This document shows positions 27,447 through 36,135 of a stretch of 64,000 nt of DNA, in pieces. The position numbers and the translations under genes were made by a program. How positions within the stretch are numbered: the first letter of the stretch is position 1; each line of letters begins with the position of its first letter. Under the pieces are notes generated by a model. The model searched no databases and had not been told where the DNA came from. It worked only from the letters and a program-made list of their open reading frames with translations. The DNA is from Obscuribacter phosphatis_A (GTDB lineage Bacteria; Cyanobacteriota; Vampirovibrionia; Obscuribacterales; Obscuribacteraceae), in the NCBI GenBank assembly GCA_017303615.1, contig JAFLCK010000004.1, positions 149,653 to 213,652 on the forward strand, written 5' to 3'.

Positions 27447-28088
27447 ATGAAAAAAGATATAGATCTTAGAGGCTTACTTTGCCCCGAACCGGTGCTCAAG
27501 ACCAAGAAAATCTTGGACGACCAGAGCGTGACCAGTGTGGAAGCCTTGGTCGATTCGGAGGTAAATATCCAGAATCTAGCCAGGTTGGCCCGTTCTCAAA
27601 AGTTCGGCTTCAAGAGTGAAGCAAAAGGTGAACACTTTGTCGCCACCATCTCGAAAGAAGATTTTGCACCAAATACGGCGCCAGAACCACCGGCGGCGGC
27701 AAAACAAAGTAAAGCAAAGTCTGGCATAGTGATCTTTATAAGTAAGGATAGATTTGGAGAACCGGTAGCCGCCCCGCCCGGCGAAGAACAAGAAAAGAAT
27801 CAAGCCTTTAGCTTGAACCTTCTCAATGTTTTTCTGCAGACAATTAGTCAAAGCGGACACGACGTACAGGCTGTGCTTTTGGCCAATAGCGGCGTCAGAC
27901 TGATGGACCCAGAGTCGCCCTGTGCAAGAGTGCTCGATGAGTTGAAAGAAAAGGGAGTAGAAGTGCTGGCCTGTGGTCTATGCCTCGACTATTACGGCTT
28001 AAAAGAAAAGGTCAAGACCGAACAAATAACCAATATGTACGCTATCTGCGAGTATCTTTTTGCCGCCGAAAAAGTACTTAGCCCATAG
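27447..28088 (+). CDS. yedF: YedF-type selenium-associated protein (TusA plus DsrE-like domains)
   Basis: 213 residues from ATG 27447 (the frame is open to a TTG at 27426). The N-terminal TusA/SirA domain has the sulfurtransferase motif DLRGLLCPEPVLKTK with C12; a linker rich in Ala, Pro and Lys follows; the C-terminal DsrE/F-like domain begins at GIVIFISKDRFG and has VEVLACGLCLDYYGLKE with two Cys. This two-domain arrangement matches the selenium metabolism protein YedF, which co-occurs with selD. The biochemical role is not established; delivery of selenium or sulfur to SelD or an acceptor is an inference. Confidence 0.9.
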   Translation: MKKDIDLRGLLCPEPVLKTKKILDDQSVTSVEALVDSEVNIQNLARLARSQKFGFKSEAKGEHFVATISKEDFAPNTAPEPPAAAKQSKAKSGIVIFISKDRFGEPVAAPPGEEQEKNQAFSLNLLNVFLQTISQSGHDVQAVLLANSGVRLMDPESPCARVLDELKEKGVEVLACGLCLDYYGLKEKVKTEQITNMYAICEYLFAAEKVLSP

Positions 28089-28096
28089 CGGGCTAA
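28078..28096 (+). terminator. Hairpin at the end of yedF, possible terminator
   Basis: A stem TTAGCCC/GGGCTAA with a 5-base loop, which contains the yedF stop codon, is followed by TTTATATAAG. The T-run is short, so intrinsic termination would be weak. Placement at the 3' end of the selD-yedF operon, facing a minus-strand gene, supports it. Confidence 0.45.
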
Positions 28097-28116
28097 TTTA
28101 TATAAGTGAAAACAAA

Positions 28117-28254
28117 TCAGTCGATTTGCGAAAAATCACCTTTAAATACTCGCAACAGCACTGCAATCACAGCCACTGCTAGCAGTATCAAAGCAATCGT
28201 CGAAAAAACCGCCATTTCATGGAAGGCGTCGAGCAGATCAAAAATTGCTTGCAT
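28117..28254 (-). CDS. 45-residue single-span membrane protein
   Basis: Small gene between yedF and the PfkB gene. The predicted protein has an amphipathic N-terminus (MQAIFDLLDAFHEM), one strong membrane helix of about 20 residues (about 15-35, VFSTIALILLAVAVIAVLL) and a polar end RVFKGDFSQID. AGGCGG lies 5 bases before the ATG, a good ribosome site. Length, hydrophobic pattern and ribosome site argue for a real small membrane protein; no family is recognised. It is 89 bases downstream of the PfkB stop and may be the last gene of the adh-SCP2-pfkB operon. Confidence 0.6.
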   Translation of the reverse strand: MQAIFDLLDAFHEMAVFSTIALILLAVAVIAVLLRVFKGDFSQID

Positions 28255-28343
28255 GGATACCGCCTGTGAAATATTTCCTCAGCCAATACTAGCAAGTGTA
28301 TATATTTTGGCAGCGGTGTTAATACGAAAAGCAGATAAATTAA

Positions 28344-29498
28344 TCAGGAAAGCAAGGCTTCCACTTCCGCCAGGGTCGGCAGACCTGACGAAGCACTTAT
28401 GGTGCGAGTGGCTAAAGCACCGGTGGCATTGGCAAAGCGAGCAGCTTCATCCCAATCGAGAGCCAAAATATCCTGCGGTCTAATGAAATTGACACCAGGC
28501 ATTTTGCCCGAATTTTGCCTATTTTGCTCTAATTCTTGCTGCATCTTAGCCGGCAAGAGCACCGCCTGCCTGGGAGGTCCGCCTGGCATTGCCAAAAGCT
28601 TTTGATAGTTATCGTATAGTTTGTACAGTATTGCCGCTACATAGGCATCACCAGCTCCAACCCCGGCTAGCGACTTGACCTTATAGGGCGGATAGAACTT
28701 CTCATTTTCGGCATTAACGACAATAGATCCGAACGCCCCGAGGGTGCATAGCACCACTTCGGCACCGGTCTGATTGAGAAAATCACGGCTATAAGTCAGT
28801 AAGATTTCCAGATGTTTTTCTGTGGTGGGATTGGCAGCCAACTCGCTCACCGCCACTTCGTGCTTGCTGCGACCGAGCCAATATATTAGCTCGGGCAAGT
28901 TGACCTTCAAGAGATGAGAAAGCGACATGGCTTCCTTTGTCAGTTTGCGAGCCAACTCTCCCTCACCGTAAGGAAATCCGGCATCGAAAGAAATAAGCAG
29001 ACCCAGTTCTCTGGCTCGGCGCATTGCGGCAATAACAAAATGACTACGGGGCTCGACAGTGAGTGAAATGCCTGTAGCATGCAAGGCGAAAGAACCTTCA
29101 AACATGTCAGGCGAAAGTTCCTTCACAGTCAGCTGATGGCAAGCATTGGGTTTGGGCCAGTTGAAGAAGATATTCTCTTCGTCTTCAGAGGTCAAAACAT
29201 AACACTGGGCGGTCGGATAGCGACTGGTTTCAAAGACAAAACGGGTATCAATGCCGGAATCACTTAAGGTCTCCAGCAAATAGCGCCCATGAATATCGCT
29301 ACCAACCTTGGCCACCAAGCGAGTCTTGCCGCCAAGGCGAGCATAAGCTGTGGCCACATTGGCGGCATTGCCGCCGGCCGAACGCAAAAATGTGTCCGGA
29401 CCAGACCAAGAGGCGCCCTTGGTGGTGGCGATCCAGTCAACCACCAATTCACCTATGGTCAATAATGACTGCACCGGTTGACTATCTAATTCTGACAA
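28344..29498 (-). CDS. PfkB-family carbohydrate kinase
   Basis: 384 residues, ribokinase fold. Sugar-binding GGNAANVATAYARLGG (about 42-57) and the anion-hole/catalytic GAGDAYVAA (281-289, D284 as base) are clear, as is the C-terminal NATGALATR. The protein has an insertion of about 45 residues after the catalytic motif (about 300-345), longer than in ordinary fructokinases. Start TTG 29498 with GAAGAGAG upstream; it overlaps the SCP2 gene by 13 bases. Substrate unknown: fructose, ribose, 2-keto-3-deoxygluconate or a nucleoside are possible. Confidence 0.88.
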   Translation of the reverse strand: MSELDSQPVQSLLTIGELVVDWIATTKGASWSGPDTFLRSAGGNAANVATAYARLGGKTRLVAKVGSDIHGRYLLETLSDSGIDTRFVFETSRYPTAQCYVLTSEDEENIFFNWPKPNACHQLTVKELSPDMFEGSFALHATGISLTVEPRSHFVIAAMRRARELGLLISFDAGFPYGEGELARKLTKEAMSLSHLLKVNLPELIYWLGRSKHEVAVSELAANPTTEKHLEILLTYSRDFLNQTGAEVVLCTLGAFGSIVVNAENEKFYPPYKVKSLAGVGAGDAYVAAILYKLYDNYQKLLAMPGGPPRQAVLLPAKMQQELEQNRQNSGKMPGVNFIRPQDILALDWDEAARFANATGALATRTISASSGLPTLAEVEALLS

Positions 29499-29896
29499 TT
29501 GGCTCTCTTCAACTCCAAGATAGTCGGATAGATGGGAAAGGCAGGCTTAAGAGCCGGCAAGAGTGCCAGGGCTTTGTTTACTGGACCTTTGGCGACAATT
29601 TGCCCCTTGATCAAGGCCATGGGTACATTCACTTTACCAAGCCAAAACTCATGAGCCACATCTGATTTCATAAACATCTCTATGGTGGCCTTCTTACTGG
29701 TTTCCCCGACCGATATTTCCATTTCTTTGCCATCGGAACAATCGACAGTCAAGCGACCTTCGGGCTCACGATAGTGAAAGCGCACAACCAAGCGCGAATC
29801 GAGCAAAGCACGAGACATCTGCTCGTCTTTCTGGATAGCAGACCAGAGGTCGAGCATGACCCTGTTCAATTCATCGGTGTTGGCAAAAACGGCCAT
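29486..29896 (-). CDS. SCP2 sterol-carrier-domain protein
   Basis: 136 residues of the SCP2 fold, which binds lipids or acyl groups in a hydrophobic tunnel. Recognised from the strand pattern with ATIEMFMKSDVAHEFWLG (about 70-87), followed by MALIKGQIVAKGPVNKALALLP, typical of bacterial SCP2 proteins. Cytoplasmic, no signal. Start ATG overlaps the alcohol dehydrogenase stop (TGATG). The operon with an alcohol dehydrogenase and a sugar kinase is not one I recognise, so the ligand is open. Confidence 0.8.
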   Translation of the reverse strand: MAVFANTDELNRVMLDLWSAIQKDEQMSRALLDSRLVVRFHYREPEGRLTVDCSDGKEMEISVGETSKKATIEMFMKSDVAHEFWLGKVNVPMALIKGQIVAKGPVNKALALLPALKPAFPIYPTILELKRANCQN

Positions 29897-31077
29897 CAGT
29901 ACGCCCTCTTTATAAGTTCTATCAAATCATCGCCGCTGGCTTCTCTTGGATTGAACATTATGGCAGGATCTGAACTGGCCATACATGACAGCTCGTTTAG
30001 CACCGTTTCCTTCAAAAGGTTCTCATTCAAAGCAGCCACACCTAGTTCGCTCAGACGACTTGGCATGGAAAGGCGCTGCAAAAGCCCACGTACTTCATCA
30101 ATGAGGAAGGCGGCGCGCTCTTCCACCGAAGCCGGCAGGACTCGCTCAGAAAAGACATAGGAAGCAATTCGGGCATAGCGGTCAGCAGCACACTCTAAGT
30201 TAAACTCCATGCCCACAGGAAGGAAAACGGCATTGGTCATGCCATGATGGGTGCCGAACATGCCCCCCACCGAATGAGCCAGAGCATGCACAATGCCCAC
30301 CCCAGAGTTTGTAAAGGCTATGCCGGCCATGGTACTGGCGGCGAGGGTGTTGGCCCGGGCGTCGATACTGTCACCCTGACTGCAAGCCAGGGGCAGGTTG
30401 TCAAAGAGTAACCTAATAGACTCAAGACAGAGAGCATCAGTTACTACAGAGAAAGTGCCGGAGGCGACAAAAGCTTCAATACCGTGGGTGATGGCATCCA
30501 TGCCGGTGGCGGCGGTCAGTCTAGGGGGCAAGGTGAGCAATAAAGAAGGGTCTAGGACCGCCACATCAGGCGCCAAGTAAGGACTGCCGAACATGAGCTT
30601 ACGACCTTCTTTATGGTCTTTGATCATGGCCACAAAAGAGACTTCCGAACCAGTACCGGCGGTGGTGGGGACGACTATTAGAGGCAGCAAACGTGACTGA
30701 ATGATGTTCAATCCTTGATATTCAAGTAAGTCACCGCCCAAACTAAGGCATATATCAACCACTTTGGCTGTGTCTATGACCGAGCCGCCGCCCACAGCCA
30801 CAATACTGTCGCAATTATGACGACGAGCTAATTCGGTCGCTTTTACGACACATTCTAGGTCTGAATCGGAAGGCACTTCGGAAAAGACCGGCGGTTCCTG
30901 CCCCAGACTGCGCAAACCTTGAAGCAGAGGCTCAAGCGCGCCGCTCTCGAAGAGAAAGCCATCTGCCACCAGAAGAGGTCTACTGGCTTTCAGTTCTAGC
31001 AAAGCATCGGCACAATCGGCGATGCTGAACTCGCCGAAAAGAACTTTGGTAGGAGACTGAAAGACAAAAGGATTCAT
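29896..31077 (-). CDS. Iron-containing alcohol dehydrogenase
   Basis: 393 residues from ATG 31077 (the frame reaches a TTG at 31095). Group III dehydrogenase: NAD-binding AVGGGSVIDTAK (about 87-98), PTTAGTGSEVSF, and metal-binding Asp/His residues in AATGMDAITHGIEAF and VHALAHSVGGMFGTHHGMTNA. These enzymes reduce aldehydes or oxidise alcohols and diols. It is the first gene of adh-SCP2-pfkB. The upstream region carries a 19-bp palindrome (31157-31175) that could control it. Substrate cannot be set from sequence. Confidence 0.93.
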   Translation of the reverse strand: MNPFVFQSPTKVLFGEFSIADCADALLELKASRPLLVADGFLFESGALEPLLQGLRSLGQEPPVFSEVPSDSDLECVVKATELARRHNCDSIVAVGGGSVIDTAKVVDICLSLGGDLLEYQGLNIIQSRLLPLIVVPTTAGTGSEVSFVAMIKDHKEGRKLMFGSPYLAPDVAVLDPSLLLTLPPRLTAATGMDAITHGIEAFVASGTFSVVTDALCLESIRLLFDNLPLACSQGDSIDARANTLAASTMAGIAFTNSGVGIVHALAHSVGGMFGTHHGMTNAVFLPVGMEFNLECAADRYARIASYVFSERVLPASVEERAAFLIDEVRGLLQRLSMPSRLSELGVAALNENLLKETVLNELSCMASSDPAIMFNPREASGDDLIELIKRAY

Positions 31078-31156
31078 ACTTAACTCACAGGGCAATTACC
31101 GCATATGATGAGCATAATTTCAACTAAATGTTGATTAGTGAAACTTTATTTTGCCA

Positions 31157-31175
31157 TATAACTGCGGCAGTTATA
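31157..31175. promoter_or_regulatory. Perfect 19-bp palindrome between divergent genes (operator candidate)
   Basis: TATAACTGCGGCAGTTATA has 9-base arms around a single G. It lies 80 bases upstream of the adh start and 181-199 bases upstream of the OstA-like start, in AT-rich promoter-like sequence (TTGCCA at 31151-31156). The size and symmetry are typical of sites for dimeric TetR-, MarR- or GntR-type repressors. No such regulator gene lies next to it. Confidence 0.6.
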
Positions 31176-31355
31176 AAGATGTAGCCAAAAATCGCCTTGA
31201 TACTTATCGCAATTGATTTGTAGGAAGTAATAAAGAGAAGCCGTTTTGCTGAGACAATAGTGATTCTATCGGGGAACCTGAGTTGGAGATTCTCGTCCAG
31301 ACTCTTATCGGAATTAGAGCCAACAGGCAGAGCCGCAAACAGGAAACGCTACACG

Positions 31356-33557
31356 GTGCCAGAAAAAACCGCCAATACAAACAAAAGAAGATCAGCCTTA
31401 GGTCTGGGCTTGCTATATCTGAGTAGTTTGGCTCTATCGACCTCGCTGCAACTAGCAAACGCATCTTCGGCGCTGGCTGCAAGCAGCAAGAAGTCGAGTT
31501 CGACCATGCTCTTGCCTTTGACGCCTCGTATTGACGATGCCGAATTGCCGCTCGAAGAAACACAAGAGAAGAGCCAAACTCAAGGCAAGAGCCAGCCGCA
31601 AGAAAAGATTCAGCCAACCAAAAGTCAGCCTGCTGCAAAACCATCGACTAGCCAACCCCCAGAAAGTTCTAAGCCGGAAACTTCTACAGGTGCTTATAAG
31701 ACTTTAGAAAGACTGGACGATGCCGGAGAAATTGGCGAACTTAAGCAAGAAGAGCCTAAGCTAGACACACTCGAAACCACCGAGCTCAAGGACCAACCGA
31801 ATCGGGTTAGCGCTGAAGGCTCAATTCCATCCGATAGTTCTTCCAGACTAGAGCTGGAAGTCTCGGAAGACGATCTGCGCATGGCCGAAATGGACGGCGG
31901 CGTCACCGAAGATACGACCCTGAAAGGCACAATTCAAATCGTCGCCGACGATACTGAATACGACCAAGACAAAAACACCTTCCTCGGCACAGGTAATGCG
32001 GTTGCCATCATAGGCGGTCAGAATTCCAAACTGGAAGCCGACCTCATTCTTTACGATCAGAACACTCAAATGATCGATGCCCGCGGCAATGTCAAAATCT
32101 TGCGAGATGGTCAGCTCACTACAGGCAGCGCCTTTAAGTTCAATGTCAACTCAGACGAGTATCTAATCACCAACCCAGATACCGAATTGAATGGCACACA
32201 AGTAATCGCCCGCAGCGGTTACGGCGACAAGCAAAATCTCTCTTTCAAGAAGGGCAATCTCACCTTGCCTAAGCCCATCCACATGGGCAGAAATGCCATG
32301 TGGGGCACACTCAGTACTGGTCAAGAAATTGCCGAGAAGGTCGCTCACCCCGATATCGTAGGCAAGCCCAGCTATACTTTCAAAGCGCGCAAGATGGTTT
32401 ATGAGCGCTACAAAGATGTGGGCAACCTGACAGTTTTCGGCGGCAGAGTTTGCTTTGGCAAATTCAATGTGCCCATTCCTAAATTTGTCACCACAGTGGG
32501 CAACGAATCGAAGATTCGTATGCCAGTCAGTCCGATGCTGACAAACAACCTCATGTCCGGCGGTATCAATATAGGTCCCAGCTTCAATACGGCTGTGGGC
32601 AAGACCGGCGTTCTCAGTTGGGCTCCCATGGTCCAACTCGGTGGCAATTCGGTGAGCGGAGACACCTCCGGCGGCGGCATTGGTCTTTCAGGAAGAGTGG
32701 GCTTCTCAAACAGTCGAATCACCTCCAACCTAGCCTATGGTTCAGTGTCTAACCTGTTGGTGGCAGACTTCAGAGGCAAAATCAATAAGGACACCGTCTT
32801 CCAGGCTGGTATCAACCGCTTTATGAACGACGGTATGTTCGGCTTCACACGTCCACGCTTGCTGGCTGAAGTAGTGCATAACAAGAGCCTTTCTGTAAAA
32901 ATACCCGGCATCGCCGGTGTCAACTTCAGATCATCCGGTGGCTGGGCCCAGGACAATCCGCAGCTAATCAACCTCAACTCCGACTATGCCGCGCTCTTCG
33001 GCGGTCCAACCACGGTAAAGACCCAGCCATCTGCCTTCCGGATACAAGAACAGATTTCGGTCTCCACCCAACCTATATTTGCCGTGGGTAACGACAAATA
33101 CGGTGCCAAAGCCTTCTTATTCGGCGGCTTAGGCGTAGGCGCCTATTCCACAGGCGAGGCCAGATCTTTGCTGCAAGGCGGACCCACTTTAGATACAAGA
33201 TTGAACAGACTGCACTTCCAGGTGGGCTATACCCAGTCGGCAGTGCGCGGTTCATCGCCCTTCTACTTCGACCGCTTTATTCAAGGTACTCGTTCAACCT
33301 ATATCTCGGGTGATGTAAAAATCAATAAATGGCTCACACTGGGCGGTACCTACGGCTATAACCTCAACCTCAATCTGCCCTATCAAAAGTCTCTGTCGGC
33401 TGTGATCGGACAAGATGATCTGAAGCTAATGGTAACTAGAAACTTCATCACCGGTATGAACAGGGTCGGCTTCGACATCTTCTATGGTCAGCCTGTCGGC
33501 TTCAATAAACTTGTAATCAAAGGTAACCCAGATCACGGTAACTTGAGCGGTCTATAG
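31356..33557 (+). CDS. OstA/LptD-like outer-membrane protein
   Basis: Start GTG 31356 is preferred (the frame is open to 31260): AGGA lies 11 bases upstream and the resulting N-terminus is a proper signal peptide (basic KRR, hydrophobic core, ANASSALA). 733 residues. Next comes a region rich in Gln, Glu, Pro and Ser (about 45-190), then an OstA/LptA-type beta domain (about 200-300: VADDTEYDQDKNTFLGTGNA, DARGNVKI) and a C-terminal half of alternating strands with many Gly/aromatic turns, consistent with a beta-barrel. This architecture suggests LPS transport to the outer leaflet, as for LptD. The barrel part is too diverged for me to be certain. Confidence 0.72.
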   Translation: MPEKTANTNKRRSALGLGLLYLSSLALSTSLQLANASSALAASSKKSSSTMLLPLTPRIDDAELPLEETQEKSQTQGKSQPQEKIQPTKSQPAAKPSTSQPPESSKPETSTGAYKTLERLDDAGEIGELKQEEPKLDTLETTELKDQPNRVSAEGSIPSDSSSRLELEVSEDDLRMAEMDGGVTEDTTLKGTIQIVADDTEYDQDKNTFLGTGNAVAIIGGQNSKLEADLILYDQNTQMIDARGNVKILRDGQLTTGSAFKFNVNSDEYLITNPDTELNGTQVIARSGYGDKQNLSFKKGNLTLPKPIHMGRNAMWGTLSTGQEIAEKVAHPDIVGKPSYTFKARKMVYERYKDVGNLTVFGGRVCFGKFNVPIPKFVTTVGNESKIRMPVSPMLTNNLMSGGINIGPSFNTAVGKTGVLSWAPMVQLGGNSVSGDTSGGGIGLSGRVGFSNSRITSNLAYGSVSNLLVADFRGKINKDTVFQAGINRFMNDGMFGFTRPRLLAEVVHNKSLSVKIPGIAGVNFRSSGGWAQDNPQLINLNSDYAALFGGPTTVKTQPSAFRIQEQISVSTQPIFAVGNDKYGAKAFLFGGLGVGAYSTGEARSLLQGGPTLDTRLNRLHFQVGYTQSAVRGSSPFYFDRFIQGTRSTYISGDVKINKWLTLGGTYGYNLNLNLPYQKSLSAVIGQDDLKLMVTRNFITGMNRVGFDIFYGQPVGFNKLVIKGNPDHGNLSGL

Positions 33558-33593
33558 ACCGACTGGTGCTCTTGCCGGTTAGAATAGTGCTTT

Positions 33594-33616
33594 GCCTTGA
33601 GGAAGTAACCTCAGGC
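33594..33616 (+). other. Hairpin between the OstA-like and ROK genes
   Basis: GCC-T-TGAGG pairs with CCTCAGGC over 8 base pairs with one bulged T and the loop AAGTAA. No T-run follows. It lies 35 bases upstream of the ROK start and could be a processing or attenuation element. A palindrome CGGTCTATAGACCG (33548-33561) also covers the OstA-like stop codon. Confidence 0.3.
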
Positions 33617-33650
33617 AGTATATCTAAACTCGCTTTAAAACCGGTACTGG

Positions 33651-34655
33651 ATGTTGAATAGCACAAGTATAGACAGCCTACTCAAGAACAACTTGCCGGC
33701 CCTCGGTATAGACCTGGGCGGAACCAAAATAAGAGCAGCTCTGGTCAAAGACGGAAGAGTAGTCTCTCAGCCAAGACAAATCGCTACCCCCAATGGAGCC
33801 GACAACATAATCAAGGGTATTGTCGATCTGGTGCAAGCCTTCCAACATGATGGAAACGAAGCGCAGTTCGGCATAGCCGGGGTGGGCATCGCCACTGCAG
33901 GCATAGTCGATTGCAATACCGGTGAGATATTAGGTTCGACCGGCAATTTGCCAGGCTGGAGCGGCACATCACTCAAGAAAGTGATTGAAAGCCAAATTTT
34001 ACTGCCGGTGCACGTTGACAATGACGCCAACGCCGCCGCTTACGGTGAAGCCAGCGCACGCGGTCTGATGCACTCAAACTGCGTCGTGGCGGTCACTTTA
34101 GGGACAGGCATTGGCGGCGGCTTGGTCATCAACGGCAAGATGTTTAGAGGCGCCCACTGGGCGGGGGGCGAAATAGGACACCTGAGACTGAACCTGGGCA
34201 ATAAGCGTCTTTGTACCTGTGGTCTCTTTGACTGCTGGGAGGCTTATGGTTCGGGACGTGGACTAGCCGCCACAGGTAGAGACATATTGAGCGGCTTGAG
34301 CGCAGAGCAGACGCCGCTTGCCAAAGACATTGAAGGCTTGACCACCCATGCCATAGTAGAAGCTGCCAGAAATGGAGACATAGTCGGTAAGCGCATTCTT
34401 CATATGTGGCATGAGCATGTGGCAGCCGGTATAGCCAGTCTTGCCCATATTCTCGACCCGGATCTTTTTGTCGTTACCGGTGGACTAGCCGACTGTGTCG
34501 ATTTCGCCCTCTTGCAAGAGATGGTGGTAGATCGCGTACTGCCTCGTATCGGCGAAAAAATGACCATACACAAATCAGAACTAGAAGGGCTGGCCGGTAT
34601 TATCGGCGCAGCCCAGCTGGTCTTGGATAATCTACTCGATAGAATCGCCGTCTAG
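33651..34655 (+). CDS. ROK-family sugar kinase, probably glucokinase
   Basis: 334 residues. ATP/phosphate motif LGIDLGGTKIRAAL (about 18-31), ROK pattern GVGIATAGIVD, sugar-binding DNDANAAAYGEA with catalytic Asp, GTGIGGG, and the zinc-binding CTCGLFDCWEAYGSG in the position of the ROK CxCGxxGCxE motif. Glucokinase is the most common function, and glucose 6-phosphate would feed the Zwf pathway encoded in this window, but ManNAc or fructose kinase activity cannot be excluded. Convergent with the DUF4139 gene, 16 bases apart. Confidence 0.9.
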   Translation: MLNSTSIDSLLKNNLPALGIDLGGTKIRAALVKDGRVVSQPRQIATPNGADNIIKGIVDLVQAFQHDGNEAQFGIAGVGIATAGIVDCNTGEILGSTGNLPGWSGTSLKKVIESQILLPVHVDNDANAAAYGEASARGLMHSNCVVAVTLGTGIGGGLVINGKMFRGAHWAGGEIGHLRLNLGNKRLCTCGLFDCWEAYGSGRGLAATGRDILSGLSAEQTPLAKDIEGLTTHAIVEAARNGDIVGKRILHMWHEHVAAGIASLAHILDPDLFVVTGGLADCVDFALLQEMVVDRVLPRIGEKMTIHKSELEGLAGIIGAAQLVLDNLLDRIAV

Positions 34656-34671
34656 AAAGACAGCCATTTAG

Positions 34672-36120
34672 CTACTTAGTTTCGATTGTATAGGTCAGCT
34701 TCTCTTCGGTATCAGGACTTACTTTCACCAAGAACTCAAAAGTGTGAGAATCTTTCTTGGTGTAGGGCAAACTAGACTTGAGTATTTTCCAGTCGCCGTA
34801 AGAATGCTCGACCACAGTAACCGTGACTGGTTCTTTCTTGTGATTGCGAATACTGAGGCTGAAGCTCTGACGCTGCACTCGATCGCTTACTTGCTCTTGG
34901 CTGGTTTGAATGCGGTTGCAGGCTATGTCAAAAGCATCACCGATATAGACCCTGACTTTCTCATCTTTAGGTGTATGGTCGATTTGATCTTCACCGACAA
35001 ATTGCATGGCGCCGTCTTGGTCTTTCTTATAGACCCTGACTTTGCCCTTTGGTAGGGGCATACCAAGATTATTCTCTTTCGAATTATTCACTTCCAATCT
35101 GACATTGACTTTAATCTTCTCGCTGCCGTCTTCACCATACTCGGTGGCACGACCGCTTTCCATGACATAAAGTTTCTTCACCGGCACAGCCGAAGCATTG
35201 AAGAGTGTCAATTGCTTGGTCTCATTGTCGCGCACATCGGTGCGGCCCTTCAAACTATAGAGATGATACTCAGCAAAAGTCTGCTCGTTGAACTGTGGGG
35301 CAGCTGCATCAGCCGCCATCTCAGCCATCATCGGAGCGGCCGGTGCCGGAGGCGGCACATTGGCTACTTTATGAACATCGCCGGCCATAAGTTTAAGAGA
35401 GGCATCTTTATAGCTGGCACCGGACTTATTGTCGATGGTCACCCAGCTGGTTAAATCACAAGCACTGTCATCGCTATTAGCCACAGCCACATAGTCACAT
35501 TTCCAATTTAGCCCCTGCGCTTGATAGCTGATTTCACTCTCATGACTACCAGCTTTGTCGCATTCCAACTTCCAAAGCAAAGATGGCTTAGAGACCAGTC
35601 CTTCCGGCAGCTCGGCTAATTCCAATTCTCCAGAGGGACCAACCACAATGCCGCTGCTTGTTTTGAGAACTACAGACTGAGAGCGCTGCGAAAGATTGCC
35701 GTCGCTATCGGCTACAGTCACTGCTGGACTAGAAAGCAGTGTACCGGTAAGCTCGCGCACAGCGCCACCGGAAAGAAACTGTCTAAATTTGACAGTCTTG
35801 CCCAGGGACCGAGAGAGAATAGTGTCATTGTCCATAAGATCGTATTGATAATTCTGTTCTCTCACACTAACAGCATTGGGAGCAGTCAAAGAAGTAAAGC
35901 TCACCGAAGTGGGATCAATAGCGGCTGCAACATCTTCAAAACGCACATAGTTGATGCCGTCTTTGAGCTTAATGTCACGGCGATCTTTTATTAGACCGAA
36001 ATTTTGATTGTAGATAGTTATAGCCACGTCCTTAGATGGCGATACTTCCTCAGCAAAGGCGGGAAAAGATACCGCAAGCAATGCAAGAAGGGGCAAGACC
36101 GAGTGCTTCATTCTCTTCAT
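34672..36120 (-). CDS. Secreted DUF4139-domain protein, copy A
   Basis: 482 residues with a signal peptide (KHSVLPLLALLAVSFPAFA). The rest is a DUF4139-type beta-rich protein: N-terminal VAITIYNQNFGLIKD, a central DKAGSHESEISYQAQGLNWKC... region, VTIDNKSGASYKDASLKLM and a C-terminal segment ending in TYTIETK. A short Pro/Ala/Met stretch (about 255-275) is specific to this copy. The function of DUF4139 is unknown; members are exported, and some are linked to cell-surface traits. It lies 15 bases after its paralogue. Confidence 0.82.
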   Translation of the reverse strand: MKRMKHSVLPLLALLAVSFPAFAEEVSPSKDVAITIYNQNFGLIKDRRDIKLKDGINYVRFEDVAAAIDPTSVSFTSLTAPNAVSVREQNYQYDLMDNDTILSRSLGKTVKFRQFLSGGAVRELTGTLLSSPAVTVADSDGNLSQRSQSVVLKTSSGIVVGPSGELELAELPEGLVSKPSLLWKLECDKAGSHESEISYQAQGLNWKCDYVAVANSDDSACDLTSWVTIDNKSGASYKDASLKLMAGDVHKVANVPPPAPAAPMMAEMAADAAAPQFNEQTFAEYHLYSLKGRTDVRDNETKQLTLFNASAVPVKKLYVMESGRATEYGEDGSEKIKVNVRLEVNNSKENNLGMPLPKGKVRVYKKDQDGAMQFVGEDQIDHTPKDEKVRVYIGDAFDIACNRIQTSQEQVSDRVQRQSFSLSIRNHKKEPVTVTVVEHSYGDWKILKSSLPYTKKDSHTFEFLVKVSPDTEEKLTYTIETK

Positions 36121-36135
36121 TTACTATTCCTCTTA

